Shown piece by piece: positions 7,705 through 14,148 of a DNA stretch of 22,898 nucleotides. A program made the position numbers and the translations under genes. The notes beneath the pieces were generated by a model. The model was not told where the DNA came from, did no database searches, and worked only from the letters and a program-made list of their open reading frames with translations. Within the stretch, counting starts at the first letter, position 1; the number at the start of each line of letters is the position of its first letter. This DNA comes from Candidatus Omnitrophota bacterium (GTDB taxonomy: Bacteria; Omnitrophota; Gorgyraeia; Gygaellales; Profunditerraquicolaceae): assembly GCA_026387255.1 (NCBI GenBank), contig JAPLMA010000051.1, positions 1-22,898 of the forward strand. Direction: 5' to 3'.

Positions 7705-7795
7705 TAGCTTGTTGGTATTGAGAGATACTGTTATTACTTATACCCCTACGGGGAGTTTTACTTTTTAACCCTCTGTGATAGAATATATTGCAAAG
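7677..7795 (+). repeat. Intergenic leader element R1 (GGGGAG-core family)
   Basis: It aligns along its length with R2 at 13063-13193. Shared blocks are CTTGATATTTGCC, ATTGAGAGATAC (7717-7728), GGGGAGTT (7751-7758) and AACCCTCTGT (7768-7777). The final terminator-like part (AACCCTCTG ... CAAAGGATTTTT) is the same as in R2 but with two stem mismatches. An extended -10 (TGATAGAAT, 7776-7784) lies inside it. The element directly precedes the secreted-protein gene at 7839. It may be a leader RNA or a small RNA gene. Confidence 0.6.
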
Positions 7796-7838
7796 GATTT
7801 TTATTTGGCATTCAATAAATAAACAAAAGGCGGCCAAA

Positions 7839-8231
7839 ATGAAAAAAATTGTTTTCTTAACAGTTATATTCGCCTTGATTCCTTTTATGTTTTGTAGTTT
7901 TGTATATGCAAAGAAAAATTCTTCTGTAAAAAAATCTTCCGTAAAAAAAATCGCTACTCCAAAAATTGAGCCTTTGATTTATAAGGGTATTAAATTCGTG
8001 GTACCTAACACTGTTAAAGAAATGGGTTATGTTCAGGCCTGGGATGTTAAAACAGGCCTGAAAGTATGGGAGAAAAAAGTTTATAATGTTACTATATTCC
8101 CATTTTTAGCAGAGGATACTCAATGGGTATTTATTATATCTTTAAGCGTAGAAGATGGAAAGCTAATAGTAGTGGATGAAAAAGGCCGTGAATATAAGAT
8201 TGGTATACCGAAGGCAATCTTGAAAGATTAG
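7839..8231 (+). CDS. Small secreted protein of unknown function
   Basis: I chose the ATG at 7839 (130 residues) because AAAGGCGG precedes it and a clear signal peptide starts there: MKK, a hydrophobic core, then FVYA before KKNSS, with predicted cleavage after about residue 24. The mature part starts with a Lys/Ser-rich linker (KKSSVKKIATPK). It continues into a single beta-rich domain, with AWDVKTGLKVWEKKVY and a closing IVVDEKGREYKIGI. The first of these looks like one blade of a PQQ-type beta-propeller, but only one unit is present. Related short secreted proteins are, as I recall, common and uncharacterised. It follows repeat element R1 and is followed by another element, so it appears to be a single-gene transcription unit. 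Confidence 0.65.
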   Translation: MKKIVFLTVIFALIPFMFCSFVYAKKNSSVKKSSVKKIATPKIEPLIYKGIKFVVPNTVKEMGYVQAWDVKTGLKVWEKKVYNVTIFPFLAEDTQWVFIISLSVEDGKLIVVDEKGREYKIGIPKAILKD

Positions 8232-8232
8232 T

Positions 8233-8391
8233 TTAGATAATAATAGCCAGCTCTTTATACGTTTTTTCTGCCTCTTCCTTCATGCACCAGTTGCGAAATT
8301 CCTCCATGATGGGGAGTAAGTTTTTTTTAGGGCTGGACTTAATGTTCGGCCATTTTTGTTTGTTCGCAATCTTTGAATTTGTGGTAGAATA
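8233..8391 (-). pseudogene. Minus-strand gene 3'-end relic (element A)
   Basis: Reading leftward from 8391, 52 codons run without interruption to a TAA at 8233. They include YSTTNSKIANKQKW, LLPIMEEFRNWCMKEE and KTYKELAIII. A homologous relic lies at 14149-14250 and a shorter one at 12159-12242. Between the first two copies, several differences are synonymous third-position changes and one gap is exactly one codon, which indicates descent from a translated sequence. There is no start codon and the frame is cut at the right end, so this is a fragment. I cannot name the parent protein; a mobile-element protein is one possibility. Confidence 0.5.
8363..8390 (+). promoter_or_regulatory. Extended -10 promoter upstream of the COG4705 gene
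   Basis: TTCGCA (8363-8368), a 16-base spacer and TAGAAT (8385-8390), with TG at 8382-8383 making an extended -10. The same layout (TTTGCA-16-TAGAAT) occurs in the related element at 14222-14249. Confidence 0.45.
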
Positions 8392-8430
8392 TAAATAATC
8401 TTTTTGACATTGAGACAGAGTGAGAGATGG

Positions 8431-9264
8431 ATGTTTTTTATGAAATCATTACAAATTAAACAGATAGTAAACAAGGTTCCGGAAGTTACAATTTACTTCT
8501 GGATCATTAAGGTTCTGTGTACTACGGTAGGTGAGACTGCAGCAGACTATCTGAATGAAACACTTCATTTTGGGCTTACCGGAACATCGCTCGTTATGGG
8601 CGCACTACTTGTCGTAGCCTTGTTTTTCCAGTTTAAGGCGAAAAAGTACATTCCATCAATCTACTGGCTCGTAGTTGTTCTCCTCAGTATTGTTGGCACC
8701 TTGATTACCGACAACCTGACAGACAAACTTGGAGTTCCTTTGGAGACGACTACCATTATATTCTCCATTGCACTTGTATTGACCTTTGCAATATGGTATG
8801 TGGTTGAGAAGACGCTGTCCGTCCACTCCATTATTACAACTCGTCGTGAAGTCTTCTATTGGTTGACCATCCTATTCACCTTTGCGTTGGGTACTGCTGC
8901 AGGCGACCTTACTGCGGAAAAGTTTGGACTTGGGTATTTAACTTCACTATTCATATTTGCTGGTCTAATTACAGTTATCACTATCGCGCACTTTACTGTT
9001 AAAAGAATCTTGGTTGTGGAACATAGGCGTCAGCCTAGGAATGCGGTACTTGCTTTCTGGTTGGTTTACATCTTAACTCGGCCACTCGGTGCATCTATTG
9101 GTGACTACCTTTCACAGGCTCGCACTGACGGTGGTTTAGGCCTGGGAGCGACTACAACAAGCGTACTTTTCCTTATTACAATATTAGGAATGGTTGTTTA
9201 TCTCACGCTTACGAGAAAGGATGAGATTCTTCCTGAAACTGTTCAAACAGATGTGACTCAGTAA
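8431..9264 (+). CDS. COG4705-type polytopic membrane protein
   Basis: The 277-residue protein belongs to the COG4705 family of uncharacterised bacterial membrane proteins. It has eight hydrophobic helices organised as four repeats of a helix pair. Each repeat carries a small-residue and acidic motif: TTVGETAADYLNETLHFGL, VGTLITDNLTDKLGV, LGTAAGDLTAEKFGLG and LGASIGDYLSQ. The recurring acidic residues at helix boundaries would suit ion binding, so a transporter role is plausible but unproven. The start could be the ATG at 8431 (weak GAGAG upstream) or at 8440; I prefer 8431. Codons appear richer in C at third positions than in the neighbouring genes, hinting at separate acquisition. It is a single-gene unit with its own upstream promoter element. 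Confidence 0.75.
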   Translation: MFFMKSLQIKQIVNKVPEVTIYFWIIKVLCTTVGETAADYLNETLHFGLTGTSLVMGALLVVALFFQFKAKKYIPSIYWLVVVLLSIVGTLITDNLTDKLGVPLETTTIIFSIALVLTFAIWYVVEKTLSVHSIITTRREVFYWLTILFTFALGTAAGDLTAEKFGLGYLTSLFIFAGLITVITIAHFTVKRILVVEHRRQPRNAVLAFWLVYILTRPLGASIGDYLSQARTDGGLGLGATTTSVLFLITILGMVVYLTLTRKDEILPETVQTDVTQ

Positions 9265-9341
9265 TGTACGCCTAAGCAGCGATGTTACCGTAAGTACCAT
9301 AAATAGAAAAAGATTTTAGAATAATTAATTTTGTTATCTAG

Positions 9342-9758
9342 ATGCTAAAGAGAAAACATTTAACCTTTAAAATATTTTTATTCCTGATTTTTATAGATCT
9401 TTTGGAAACATTCGCCCAATTCTGTTTTAAAAAAAGCGTATTTCCGGCGAATGGTTTCGAAATTCAAACATTCCGCGACATACTTCACTTTATCATAAAA
9501 GTCGTTCCATCTCCGTATCTATGGTTTGGTTTATTTTCCGTAATACTAATATTTACTATCTGGTCAACTATTCTTTCCAAGATTGATTTAAGCGTGGCGG
9601 TTCCTGTCTGCAGTTTCAGTTACATAACTGTCCCATTGGTATCGTTGGTTTTTCTTCATGAAAAGATTTCTGCGTTAAGGTGGTCCGGAATATCTATTAT
9701 ACTCCTGGGAGTAGTGCTTGTATCGGTTAGCAGTAAACAGAAAGAAAGAATCCAATGA
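9342..9758 (+). CDS. Half-size DMT/SMR-like membrane protein, first of pair
   Basis: The 138-residue protein has four transmembrane helices (about residues 10-28, 57-77, 81-103 and 110-130). The ending LRWSGISIILLGVVLVS is the classic last helix of EamA/SMR drug/metabolite transporters. HEKIS before it is the usual short loop. At this size it corresponds to one half of a full DMT transporter and should work as a dimer. The next gene, overlapping by ATGA, encodes a second similar half, so a heterodimer is likely, as with EbrAB- or ArnEF-type pairs. Almost no ribosome site is visible before the ATG. Substrate unknown; the downstream acyltransferase suggests a lipid or lipid-linked sugar. Confidence 0.75.
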   Translation: MLKRKHLTFKIFLFLIFIDLLETFAQFCFKKSVFPANGFEIQTFRDILHFIIKVVPSPYLWFGLFSVILIFTIWSTILSKIDLSVAVPVCSFSYITVPLVSLVFLHEKISALRWSGISIILLGVVLVSVSSKQKERIQ

Positions 9759-10135
9759 AACAAAGCGTTATTTTCATTATCTTTTTGATATTCGTAACCG
9801 ACATCTGCGATACGGTTAGTCAATTATTGCTAAAATCATCCATTAATTCATTAGATTTTCATGTTAACACCATAAAAAATGTAATAAGACTTGTGATGCA
9901 ATTGATTAAAATTCCTCGAGTATTGGTGGGGATTGTTTTTAGTGCAGTTTCATTATTAATGTGGCTGTTTATATTGACGAAGGTAGATTTAAATTTTGCC
10001 TTCTCTATCGATAGTATGCGCTATATTTTAATTGCTTTGGCTTCAGTATTAGTTTTAAAGGAAAAGATTAGCATTATTAGGTGGCTGGGAATATTTGCGG
10101 TTATATGTGGGATAACGTTGGTAGCAATAGGGTAA
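9755..10135 (+). CDS. Half-size DMT/SMR-like membrane protein, second of pair
   Basis: This 126-residue, four-helix protein is paralogous to its upstream neighbour. Both begin with a hydrophobic helix containing a D-x-x-[ED]T-x-[AS]-Q motif (IDLLETFAQ upstream, TDICDTVSQ here) and both end with an RW-x-G-I-x-x-x-x-x-G-x-x-L-V helix (IIRWLGIFAVICGITLVAIG). The middle helix pair is also alike (TKVDLNFAFS versus SKIDLSVAVP). The ATG overlaps the previous stop by ATGA and the acyltransferase gene starts 13 bases later, so the three genes form an operon. It is probably a heterodimeric small transporter or flippase with the preceding product. The acidic residue in helix 1 is the expected coupling residue. 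Confidence 0.75.
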   Translation: MKQSVIFIIFLIFVTDICDTVSQLLLKSSINSLDFHVNTIKNVIRLVMQLIKIPRVLVGIVFSAVSLLMWLFILTKVDLNFAFSIDSMRYILIALASVLVLKEKISIIRWLGIFAVICGITLVAIG

Positions 10136-10148
10136 AGGTAATTAAAAG

Positions 10149-11300
10149 ATGATTGCAGAATCTGAGTTTAAGACTAAAATTGTAAGAAAAATCGAAGAAA
10201 TCCCTTTGCAGGATTGGAATAAGGTTTTTCCGAAGGCGCTAGAAAACTATTATTTCTTTAAAAATCTTGATGAATCAAATTTATCCCAGTTCTCATTTTT
10301 TTATATTTTAGTTTACGATATGGGTACTTGTGTCGGGGCAACCAGCTGTTTTATTATGGATTTTCCTTTAGATATTGCCATCGAAGGCAAGCTTAAGATA
10401 ATCACTAACTTTATTAAGCGCTTTTTCCGTAAGATTTTAAGCCCTAAAATATTGATTTGTGGGTCACCTATGGGGCAGGGTAGGATAGGTATAGCCGCAG
10501 AGCCCAAGAAAGTAATTCAGGCAATATATAAATGCATGGAAGGGATAGCCCGGAAAGAGAAAGTAGGAATTATTGCTTTTAAGGATTTCGATCTTAGCTA
10601 TAAGAATATCTTCGATGAGTGTTTTGACGGGAGTTTTCTTAGGATTGATTCATTGCCGTCTACCGATATGGATATCAATTTCACCAGTTTCGATGAGTAT
10701 CTAAAAACATTAAGTAGTGTTTCTAGGAGCGGCTTAAAAAGAAAACTCAAGAAAATAGAAAACCAGGTTAAAATTGATTTAGAAATCACAAATAAACTGG
10801 AAGAAGGCATATTAAGTGAGGTATACGCCCTTTACTTGCAGGCGTACGAAAATCAGGAAATTGGGCTGGAAAAACTTTCAATCGATTTTTTCAGGAATAT
10901 ATCTAAGAACATGCCCGATGAAACAAAATTTTTTCTTTGGAAAATAAATAATAAGTTAGCGGCTTTTGCCTTTTGTTTGATATCGGGAGATTATTTTATT
11001 GATTACTATTTAGGGTTTGATTATTCAATCGCCTATAAATATAACCTTTATTTTGTGAGATTTCGCGATTTAATGAATTGGTGCATTGAAAATAAAATAA
11101 AGAAATATGAAATGGGCCAAACTGGGTATGAACCTAAAAGAAGGCTGGGTTTTAGGTTTATTCCGCTATACATTTATGTGAAGCATCGTAGTAAACTTTT
11201 TAACCCCGTTTTTAAAAAATTAAGTTATATGATGCGGCCAGTTAATTTTCAAGCGGTATCTGAAGAATCTAATGATTCAAAAAAGAACGTTTCCATCTAA
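10149..11300 (+). CDS. GNAT-fold N-acyltransferase (peptidoglycan/lipid-type, COG3146-like)
   Basis: This 383-residue soluble protein has the double-GNAT organisation of COG3146/BioF2-like acyltransferases. An N-terminal half carries GATSCFIMDFP and LICGSPMG. A Lys-rich helix-turn segment (about 185-215, with SGLKRKLKKIENQ) follows. The C-terminal GNAT half contains FFLWKINNKLAAFAFCLISG, YYLGFDYSIAYKYNLYF and the closing MGQTGYEPKRRLGF. The last block (GQTxYxxKxRxG) is the best hallmark. Members transfer acyl or aminoacyl groups, and one branch is reported to make ceramide in bacteria; nothing here decides which. It follows two half-size transporters at 13 bases, suggesting that the acyltransferase and transporter handle the same lipid-like product. 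Confidence 0.7.
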   Translation: MIAESEFKTKIVRKIEEIPLQDWNKVFPKALENYYFFKNLDESNLSQFSFFYILVYDMGTCVGATSCFIMDFPLDIAIEGKLKIITNFIKRFFRKILSPKILICGSPMGQGRIGIAAEPKKVIQAIYKCMEGIARKEKVGIIAFKDFDLSYKNIFDECFDGSFLRIDSLPSTDMDINFTSFDEYLKTLSSVSRSGLKRKLKKIENQVKIDLEITNKLEEGILSEVYALYLQAYENQEIGLEKLSIDFFRNISKNMPDETKFFLWKINNKLAAFAFCLISGDYFIDYYLGFDYSIAYKYNLYFVRFRDLMNWCIENKIKKYEMGQTGYEPKRRLGFRFIPLYIYVKHRSKLFNPVFKKLSYMMRPVNFQAVSEESNDSKKNVSI

Positions 11301-11305
11301 AATTA

Positions 11306-11334
11306 TTGACAAAATTGCGCACGGTGCAAAAAAT
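11306..11334 (+). promoter_or_regulatory. Possible promoter before the coiled-coil pair
   Basis: A perfect TTGACA (11306-11311) with a 17-base spacer, but the -10 position reads AAAAAT, a poor match. The spacer contains an imperfect inverted repeat (TTGCGCACGGTGCAA) that could bind a regulator. Confidence 0.35.
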
Positions 11335-11364
11335 AGATGGTTCCTTATCCATTAGAAAGTTATT

Positions 11365-11390
11365 AAACTCATCCAATCAATAGGGGGGTA
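11365..11390 (+). repeat. Short GGGGGG-core element copy (element E)
   Basis: AAACTCATCC, AATCAATAGGGGGG and TAA match the AAACTCGTCCAATAGGGGGAG core found at 14354-14374, with a four-base insertion. It stands 40 bases before the coiled-coil gene at 11430, in the same orientation as the other copies. Confidence 0.45.
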
Positions 11391-11429
11391 AATAATTTTA
11401 AGTGTTACAATAATGAGAAAGGAGGAAGT

Positions 11430-11741
11430 ATGAGGAAGAAAAATCTTATAGTTATTGGAACAGGTTTAGTAATTTTGATTATCGCCGCTGGTATTGCCTA
11501 TCAAAATTATGAATATGCAAAGCAGGCTAGAGAAGAAGTTAATACTTTGAACGCTGTAATTCAACAAAAAGATATTAAGATAGCAAAGCTTAATAAAGAA
11601 ATAAAGGCAAAACAAGATGAGTTGGGTGGTGTTAGGGTAGAGCTTAATAACGCCAATAAGGCACTGAATGACGCTAAGGCCCAAACTAATAAGGTCACCG
11701 AACAACCAACTATTCAAGTGCCTCAAACTGTTAATAAATAA
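11430..11741 (+). CDS. Membrane-anchored coiled-coil protein
   Basis: AGAAAGGAGGAAGT precedes the ATG, a strong ribosome site. The 103-residue product has one N-terminal membrane helix (residues 6-23, LIVIGTGLVILIIAAGIAY) without a clear signal-peptidase site. A coiled coil follows (about 30-90: LNAVIQQKDIKIAKLNKEI and similar heptads), ending in a short Gln/Pro-rich tail. It is best read as an inner-membrane protein with a periplasmic coiled coil. The next gene, 26 bases on, encodes a secreted coiled-coil protein, so the two may form one envelope complex. No family is recognised. Confidence 0.6.
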   Translation: MRKKNLIVIGTGLVILIIAAGIAYQNYEYAKQAREEVNTLNAVIQQKDIKIAKLNKEIKAKQDELGGVRVELNNANKALNDAKAQTNKVTEQPTIQVPQTVNK

Positions 11742-11767
11742 AGACTAAATTAAAAAAAGGAAGACAT

Positions 11768-12145
11768 ATGATACGTAAATTGTGGATTGTGATTGTTGTT
11801 TTGTTTATGGTAGCTATGTTTACTTTGAGAGCTAATGCCCAACAGCTAACGAGCAGTGGCAATTCTCAAGGTCAGGGTGAAGGTGCCCAATTACGGCAGG
11901 AAATCGAAACATTAGAACAACAAGCGAAACCGTTATGTACGCAACTCAAACAGCTCGAAGCTCAAGCTAAACCAATAAGAGAACAACTTCGTCCGATACA
12001 GAAGAAAATAAGAGCTGACCGTGAAAAACTTAAGAATTTACGCGGAGAACGTCGCGAAGAACGTAAGGAGCATCGCCAAGAAATGAAGCAACAAAACCAG
12101 GCGCAACAACAAACATCTACGGCATCTACAACTACACCACAATAG
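11768..12145 (+). CDS. Secreted, highly charged coiled-coil protein
   Basis: AAAAAAGGAAG precedes the ATG. The 125-residue product has a signal peptide (residues 1-25, ending ANA before QQLTSSG). A Gln/Gly spacer leads into a repetitive coiled coil (45-110) in which LEQQAKPLCTQLKQLEAQAK and PIREQLRPIQ show an 18-residue internal near-repeat. A very Arg/Glu/Lys-rich stretch (RGERREERKEHRQEMK) and a Gln/Thr-rich tail close the protein. A single Cys in the coil could give disulfide dimers. The composition resembles small periplasmic metal-stress or Spy-like proteins, but no LTxxQ motif is present, so I leave it unassigned. It ends just before repeat element B. Confidence 0.6.
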   Translation: MIRKLWIVIVVLFMVAMFTLRANAQQLTSSGNSQGQGEGAQLRQEIETLEQQAKPLCTQLKQLEAQAKPIREQLRPIQKKIRADREKLKNLRGERREERKEHRQEMKQQNQAQQQTSTASTTTPQ

Positions 12146-12158
12146 AAATGTCTGGTTT

Positions 12159-12242
12159 TTAGGTAATAGGAATCAGTTCTTTGTGCAGCTTTTCCGCCTT
12201 CTCCGACATGCACTAGTTGCGAAACTCGTCATATAGGGGGAG
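12159..12242 (-). pseudogene. Minus-strand gene 3'-end relic (element B)
   Basis: Reading leftward from 12242: LPLYDEFRN, a TAG stop, then CMSEKAEKLHKELIPIT and TAA at 12159. It aligns with the tail of the relic at 8233-8391, which has Trp where this copy has the stop. The in-frame stop and loss of everything upstream mark it as dead coding sequence. The bases reading LPL on this strand are the TAGGGGGAG core on the other. Confidence 0.5.
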
Positions 12243-12254
12243 CCAAATAGGACC

Positions 12255-12281
12255 CGAACCTTGCGAAAATCGCAAGGTTCG
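12255..12281 (+). other. Perfect 12-base-pair hairpin
   Basis: CGAACCTTGCGA and TCGCAAGGTTCG pair perfectly around an AAA loop. The hairpin sits between the TAGGGGGAG core and the terminator below. It has no following T run, so it is not itself a canonical terminator; it may be part of a structured leader or a recombination or protein-binding site. Confidence 0.6.
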
Positions 12282-12287
12282 AAGAAA

Positions 12288-12323
12288 GCCTTCTGTAAGC
12301 AAATGACTTGCAGAGGGCTTTTT
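12288..12323 (+). terminator. Rho-independent terminator of element B
   Basis: GCCTTCTGTAAG (12288-12299) pairs with CTTGCAGAGGGC (12307-12318) over 12 bases including two G-U pairs, with a 7-base loop and TTTTT at 12319-12323. The left arm shares CYTCTGTAAG with the terminator of element R2. It likely ends transcription from the coiled-coil genes upstream. Confidence 0.75.
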
Positions 12324-12336
12324 GTTGAGGTATAAT
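12308..12336 (+). promoter_or_regulatory. Promoter of the DUF5674 pair, nested in a terminator
   Basis: TTGCAG (12308-12313), a 17-base spacer and a perfect TATAAT (12331-12336). The -35 box lies in the right arm of the terminator. The ATG is only 6 bases after the -10 box, so transcription should start at or next to the ATG. Confidence 0.65.
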
Positions 12337-12342
12337 TCATTT

Positions 12343-12681
12343 ATGAAAATAATAGCAGAATTATTATCGTTAGGTGAACTTAAGCAGATGGCCGAGGCTA
12401 CTTTTGGGAATTTAGTAAAAGCTGTAGTTGATGTAGATAGAGAAATTATCGCAGTTGATGCTGAGCTTCATTCTGATCTGGAAGCATTATTTTTGAAAGA
12501 TGGCTCAAAACAAAAGAGCCTCTGGGGTATTAATCTTTATCCGGAAATCCAGGGTGATGATTTTGTTGAATTTGATTCTATGATTAATATGCGTCCTTCT
12601 CAGGGTAACAGAAGTCGTGGAGTAGAAGATATGGAATTACGCAAAAAGATTATCGGAATAGTTGCTAAAAGGATTAAATAA
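12343..12681 (+). CDS. DUF5674 family protein
   Basis: The 112-residue protein matches the DUF5674 family over its length: an N-terminal helix (IIAELLSLGELKQMA), VDVDREIIAVDAELHSDLEALFL, a central SLWGINLYPE and a conserved FDSMINMRPSQGNRSRGVED, then a final helix. I chose the ATG at 12343 because the TATAAT box ends 6 bases before it, leaving no room for a ribosome site; the mRNA is probably leaderless. An in-frame TTG at 12322 is upstream of the -10 box and unlikely. Its stop overlaps the next ATG (TAATG), so the two are coupled. Function is not established; the two-gene, short, co-translated format is like that of toxin-antitoxin pairs, which is only an inference. Confidence 0.8.
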   Translation: MKIIAELLSLGELKQMAEATFGNLVKAVVDVDREIIAVDAELHSDLEALFLKDGSKQKSLWGINLYPEIQGDDFVEFDSMINMRPSQGNRSRGVEDMELRKKIIGIVAKRIK

Positions 12682-13013
12682 TGAGCTACCAACATAAAGA
12701 TCTAGCTACAGGTGGCTGGAGTAAATTATCATTTTTTGAGCAGATGGCAAATATCGGTAGTGAGGTTGAACGCGCGCTTAACTGGCGTATAAAGAAAAAT
12801 GCTGATTACGCCCAAAAGGCTTTTGAACGTGCACTAGAGTTAATCGATTTGACACTAGATAATGACAAAAGCTATACTCACTTGAAAGAAATTACCCGCA
12901 TGAGAGAAGCGATTGTTGATTATTTTTCCGGGGTAAACCAGTTTATCTCCTCCGAAAGCTCTTGGCGGAGTTACTTCTTGCCATTTACCTACGCATCTCG
13001 CAGAAACCATTAA
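12681..13013 (+). CDS. Small helical partner of DUF5674
   Basis: The 110-residue, all-helical soluble protein shows a pattern I recall from conserved uncharacterised bacterial and archaeal proteins: GWSKLSFFEQMANIGSEVER, then a basic NWRIKKN, AFERALELIDLTL, LKEITRMREAIVDYF and a closing aromatic SSWRSYFLPF. The ATG overlaps the DUF5674 stop by one base, so expression depends on the upstream gene. No catalytic motif is visible. It probably binds its partner or a nucleic acid. After it comes repeat element R2, which starts the next module. Confidence 0.65.
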   Translation: MSYQHKDLATGGWSKLSFFEQMANIGSEVERALNWRIKKNADYAQKAFERALELIDLTLDNDKSYTHLKEITRMREAIVDYFSGVNQFISSESSWRSYFLPFTYASRRNH

Positions 13014-13062
13014 TTTTGAGGCAACCTTACTTATAACTTTATCTCTGTATCTTGATATTCCC

Positions 13063-13090
13063 TTGATATTTGCCGGATTTGCTATGTAAT
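13063..13090 (+). promoter_or_regulatory. Promoter of repeat element R2
   Basis: TTGATA (13063-13068), a 16-base spacer and TGTAAT (13085-13090). The spacer TTTGCCGGATTTGCTA matches that of R1 except for three bases. Confidence 0.55.
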
Positions 13091-13153
13091 AGGGTTTATA
13101 AATTGAGAGATACAGTTAGTTCTATGACCTTTTAGGGGGAGTTAAAATTTTAT

Positions 13154-13193
13154 AACCCTCTGTAAGTAAATTAATTGTAGAGGGTTTTCTTTT
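13154..13193 (+). terminator. Rho-independent terminator of element R2
   Basis: AACCCTCT (13154-13161) pairs perfectly with AGAGGGTT (13179-13186), followed by a T-rich run (TTTTCTTTT, ending at 13193). The loop is 17 bases long and AT-rich. Confidence 0.75.
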
Positions 13194-13268
13194 GAAAAGT
13201 ATCTAATTATGATGTATGATTTGTTTGGTGTATTGATGCCATGAAATTAAAATAAGCAAGGTGGTAAG

Positions 13269-14111
13269 TTGAAAATATCAGGTAAAATATTTTTAGCCTT
13301 TTTTTGTTTATCGTTTAGCTTTATTTCGTGTCTGTATGCATCTAGCGGCGACATCATCATCTACGGAGATAGTCAGAACAATTTTGAAGTTCAGCGTAGA
13401 CTTGTGCAGACTATCCAGTCTTTCAATCCAGCAATTGTTTTTAGGGTAGGAGATATTGTTGATAATGGTAAGGATCCGGAGTGTTGGAAGACCTTTAATG
13501 ATATCCATGGGCCGCTTTTAAAAACAACAGAATATTTTCCTGTGTTAGGCAATCATGAAAATGATTCGCCATTATATTTTAAGAATTTTCGTTTTCTGCA
13601 TAACCAGCGCTGGTATTCTATTAATCGCCTAGGTATTCATTTTGTTATCCTGGATAGCAATTCGAGGCTTGATTTGGAATCAGAGCAGTATAAATGGCTA
13701 GAATCAGATTTGGCTGCCGTAGGTGATTTGATCCAGTTTGTAATAGTGATATTTCATCATCCGCTTTTTGATGTCAGTGAAGGCCATAGAAGTGATGAAA
13801 AAAAACTGAAGTTTATTCTGTTGCCTCTTTTTGAGCAATACGGAGTATCGGCTGTATTTTCCGGACATTCACACGATTATCAGCAATTTGAATATAACGG
13901 TATGTTTTTTATTGTTACGGGTGGAGGAGGGGCGAGCCTGGATAACCAATCTAGGACTGATCCGTACTTGCAGAAGTTTAGTTTGACATATCACTTTTGC
14001 CTTTTGACTCAAAAGAATGGATTTTTGAGGGTAAGAGTTATTGATATCAATTCAAATATAATCGACGGTTTTAACATACCAGCTAGAGTTGACAAATGCG
14101 CAATTCATTAG
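13269..14111 (+). CDS. Secreted calcineurin-like metallophosphoesterase
   Basis: The start is TTG at 13269, with AAGGTGG 5 bases upstream and a signal peptide immediately following (KISGKIFLAFFCLSFSFISC). C21 could be a lipobox cysteine, although Phe at -3 is unusual; otherwise cleavage would follow ASS. The 280-residue product keeps the full dinuclear-metal set: D34 (YGDSQ), GDIVDNG (61-67), GNHE (94-97), FHHP (162-165) and GHSHDYQQF (199-207). The order and the GHSHDYQ ending resemble purple acid phosphatase-like and alkaline-phosphatase D-like enzymes of the periplasm. At 280 residues it is a minimal catalytic domain. Substrate unknown. It is a single-gene module following element R2. Confidence 0.85.
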   Translation: MKISGKIFLAFFCLSFSFISCLYASSGDIIIYGDSQNNFEVQRRLVQTIQSFNPAIVFRVGDIVDNGKDPECWKTFNDIHGPLLKTTEYFPVLGNHENDSPLYFKNFRFLHNQRWYSINRLGIHFVILDSNSRLDLESEQYKWLESDLAAVGDLIQFVIVIFHHPLFDVSEGHRSDEKKLKFILLPLFEQYGVSAVFSGHSHDYQQFEYNGMFFIVTGGGGASLDNQSRTDPYLQKFSLTYHFCLLTQKNGFLRVRVIDINSNIIDGFNIPARVDKCAIH

Positions 14112-14148
14112 CAAGTAAATTGTAACTGCCTAGTTTATTACTATATAA

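Larger units (their letters stand above)
13063..13193 (+). repeat. Intergenic leader element R2 (GGGGGAG-core family)
   Basis: It is homologous to R1 and better preserved: promoter, ATTGAGAGATAC (13102-13113), TTTTAGGGGGAGTTA (13131-13144) and an intact terminator (13154-13193). Transcription from the promoter would start near 13097 and stop near 13193, giving an RNA of about 97 bases, either a small RNA or an attenuated leader of the phosphatase gene at 13269. The gene-free stretch 13014-13268 holds little else. Confidence 0.6.
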
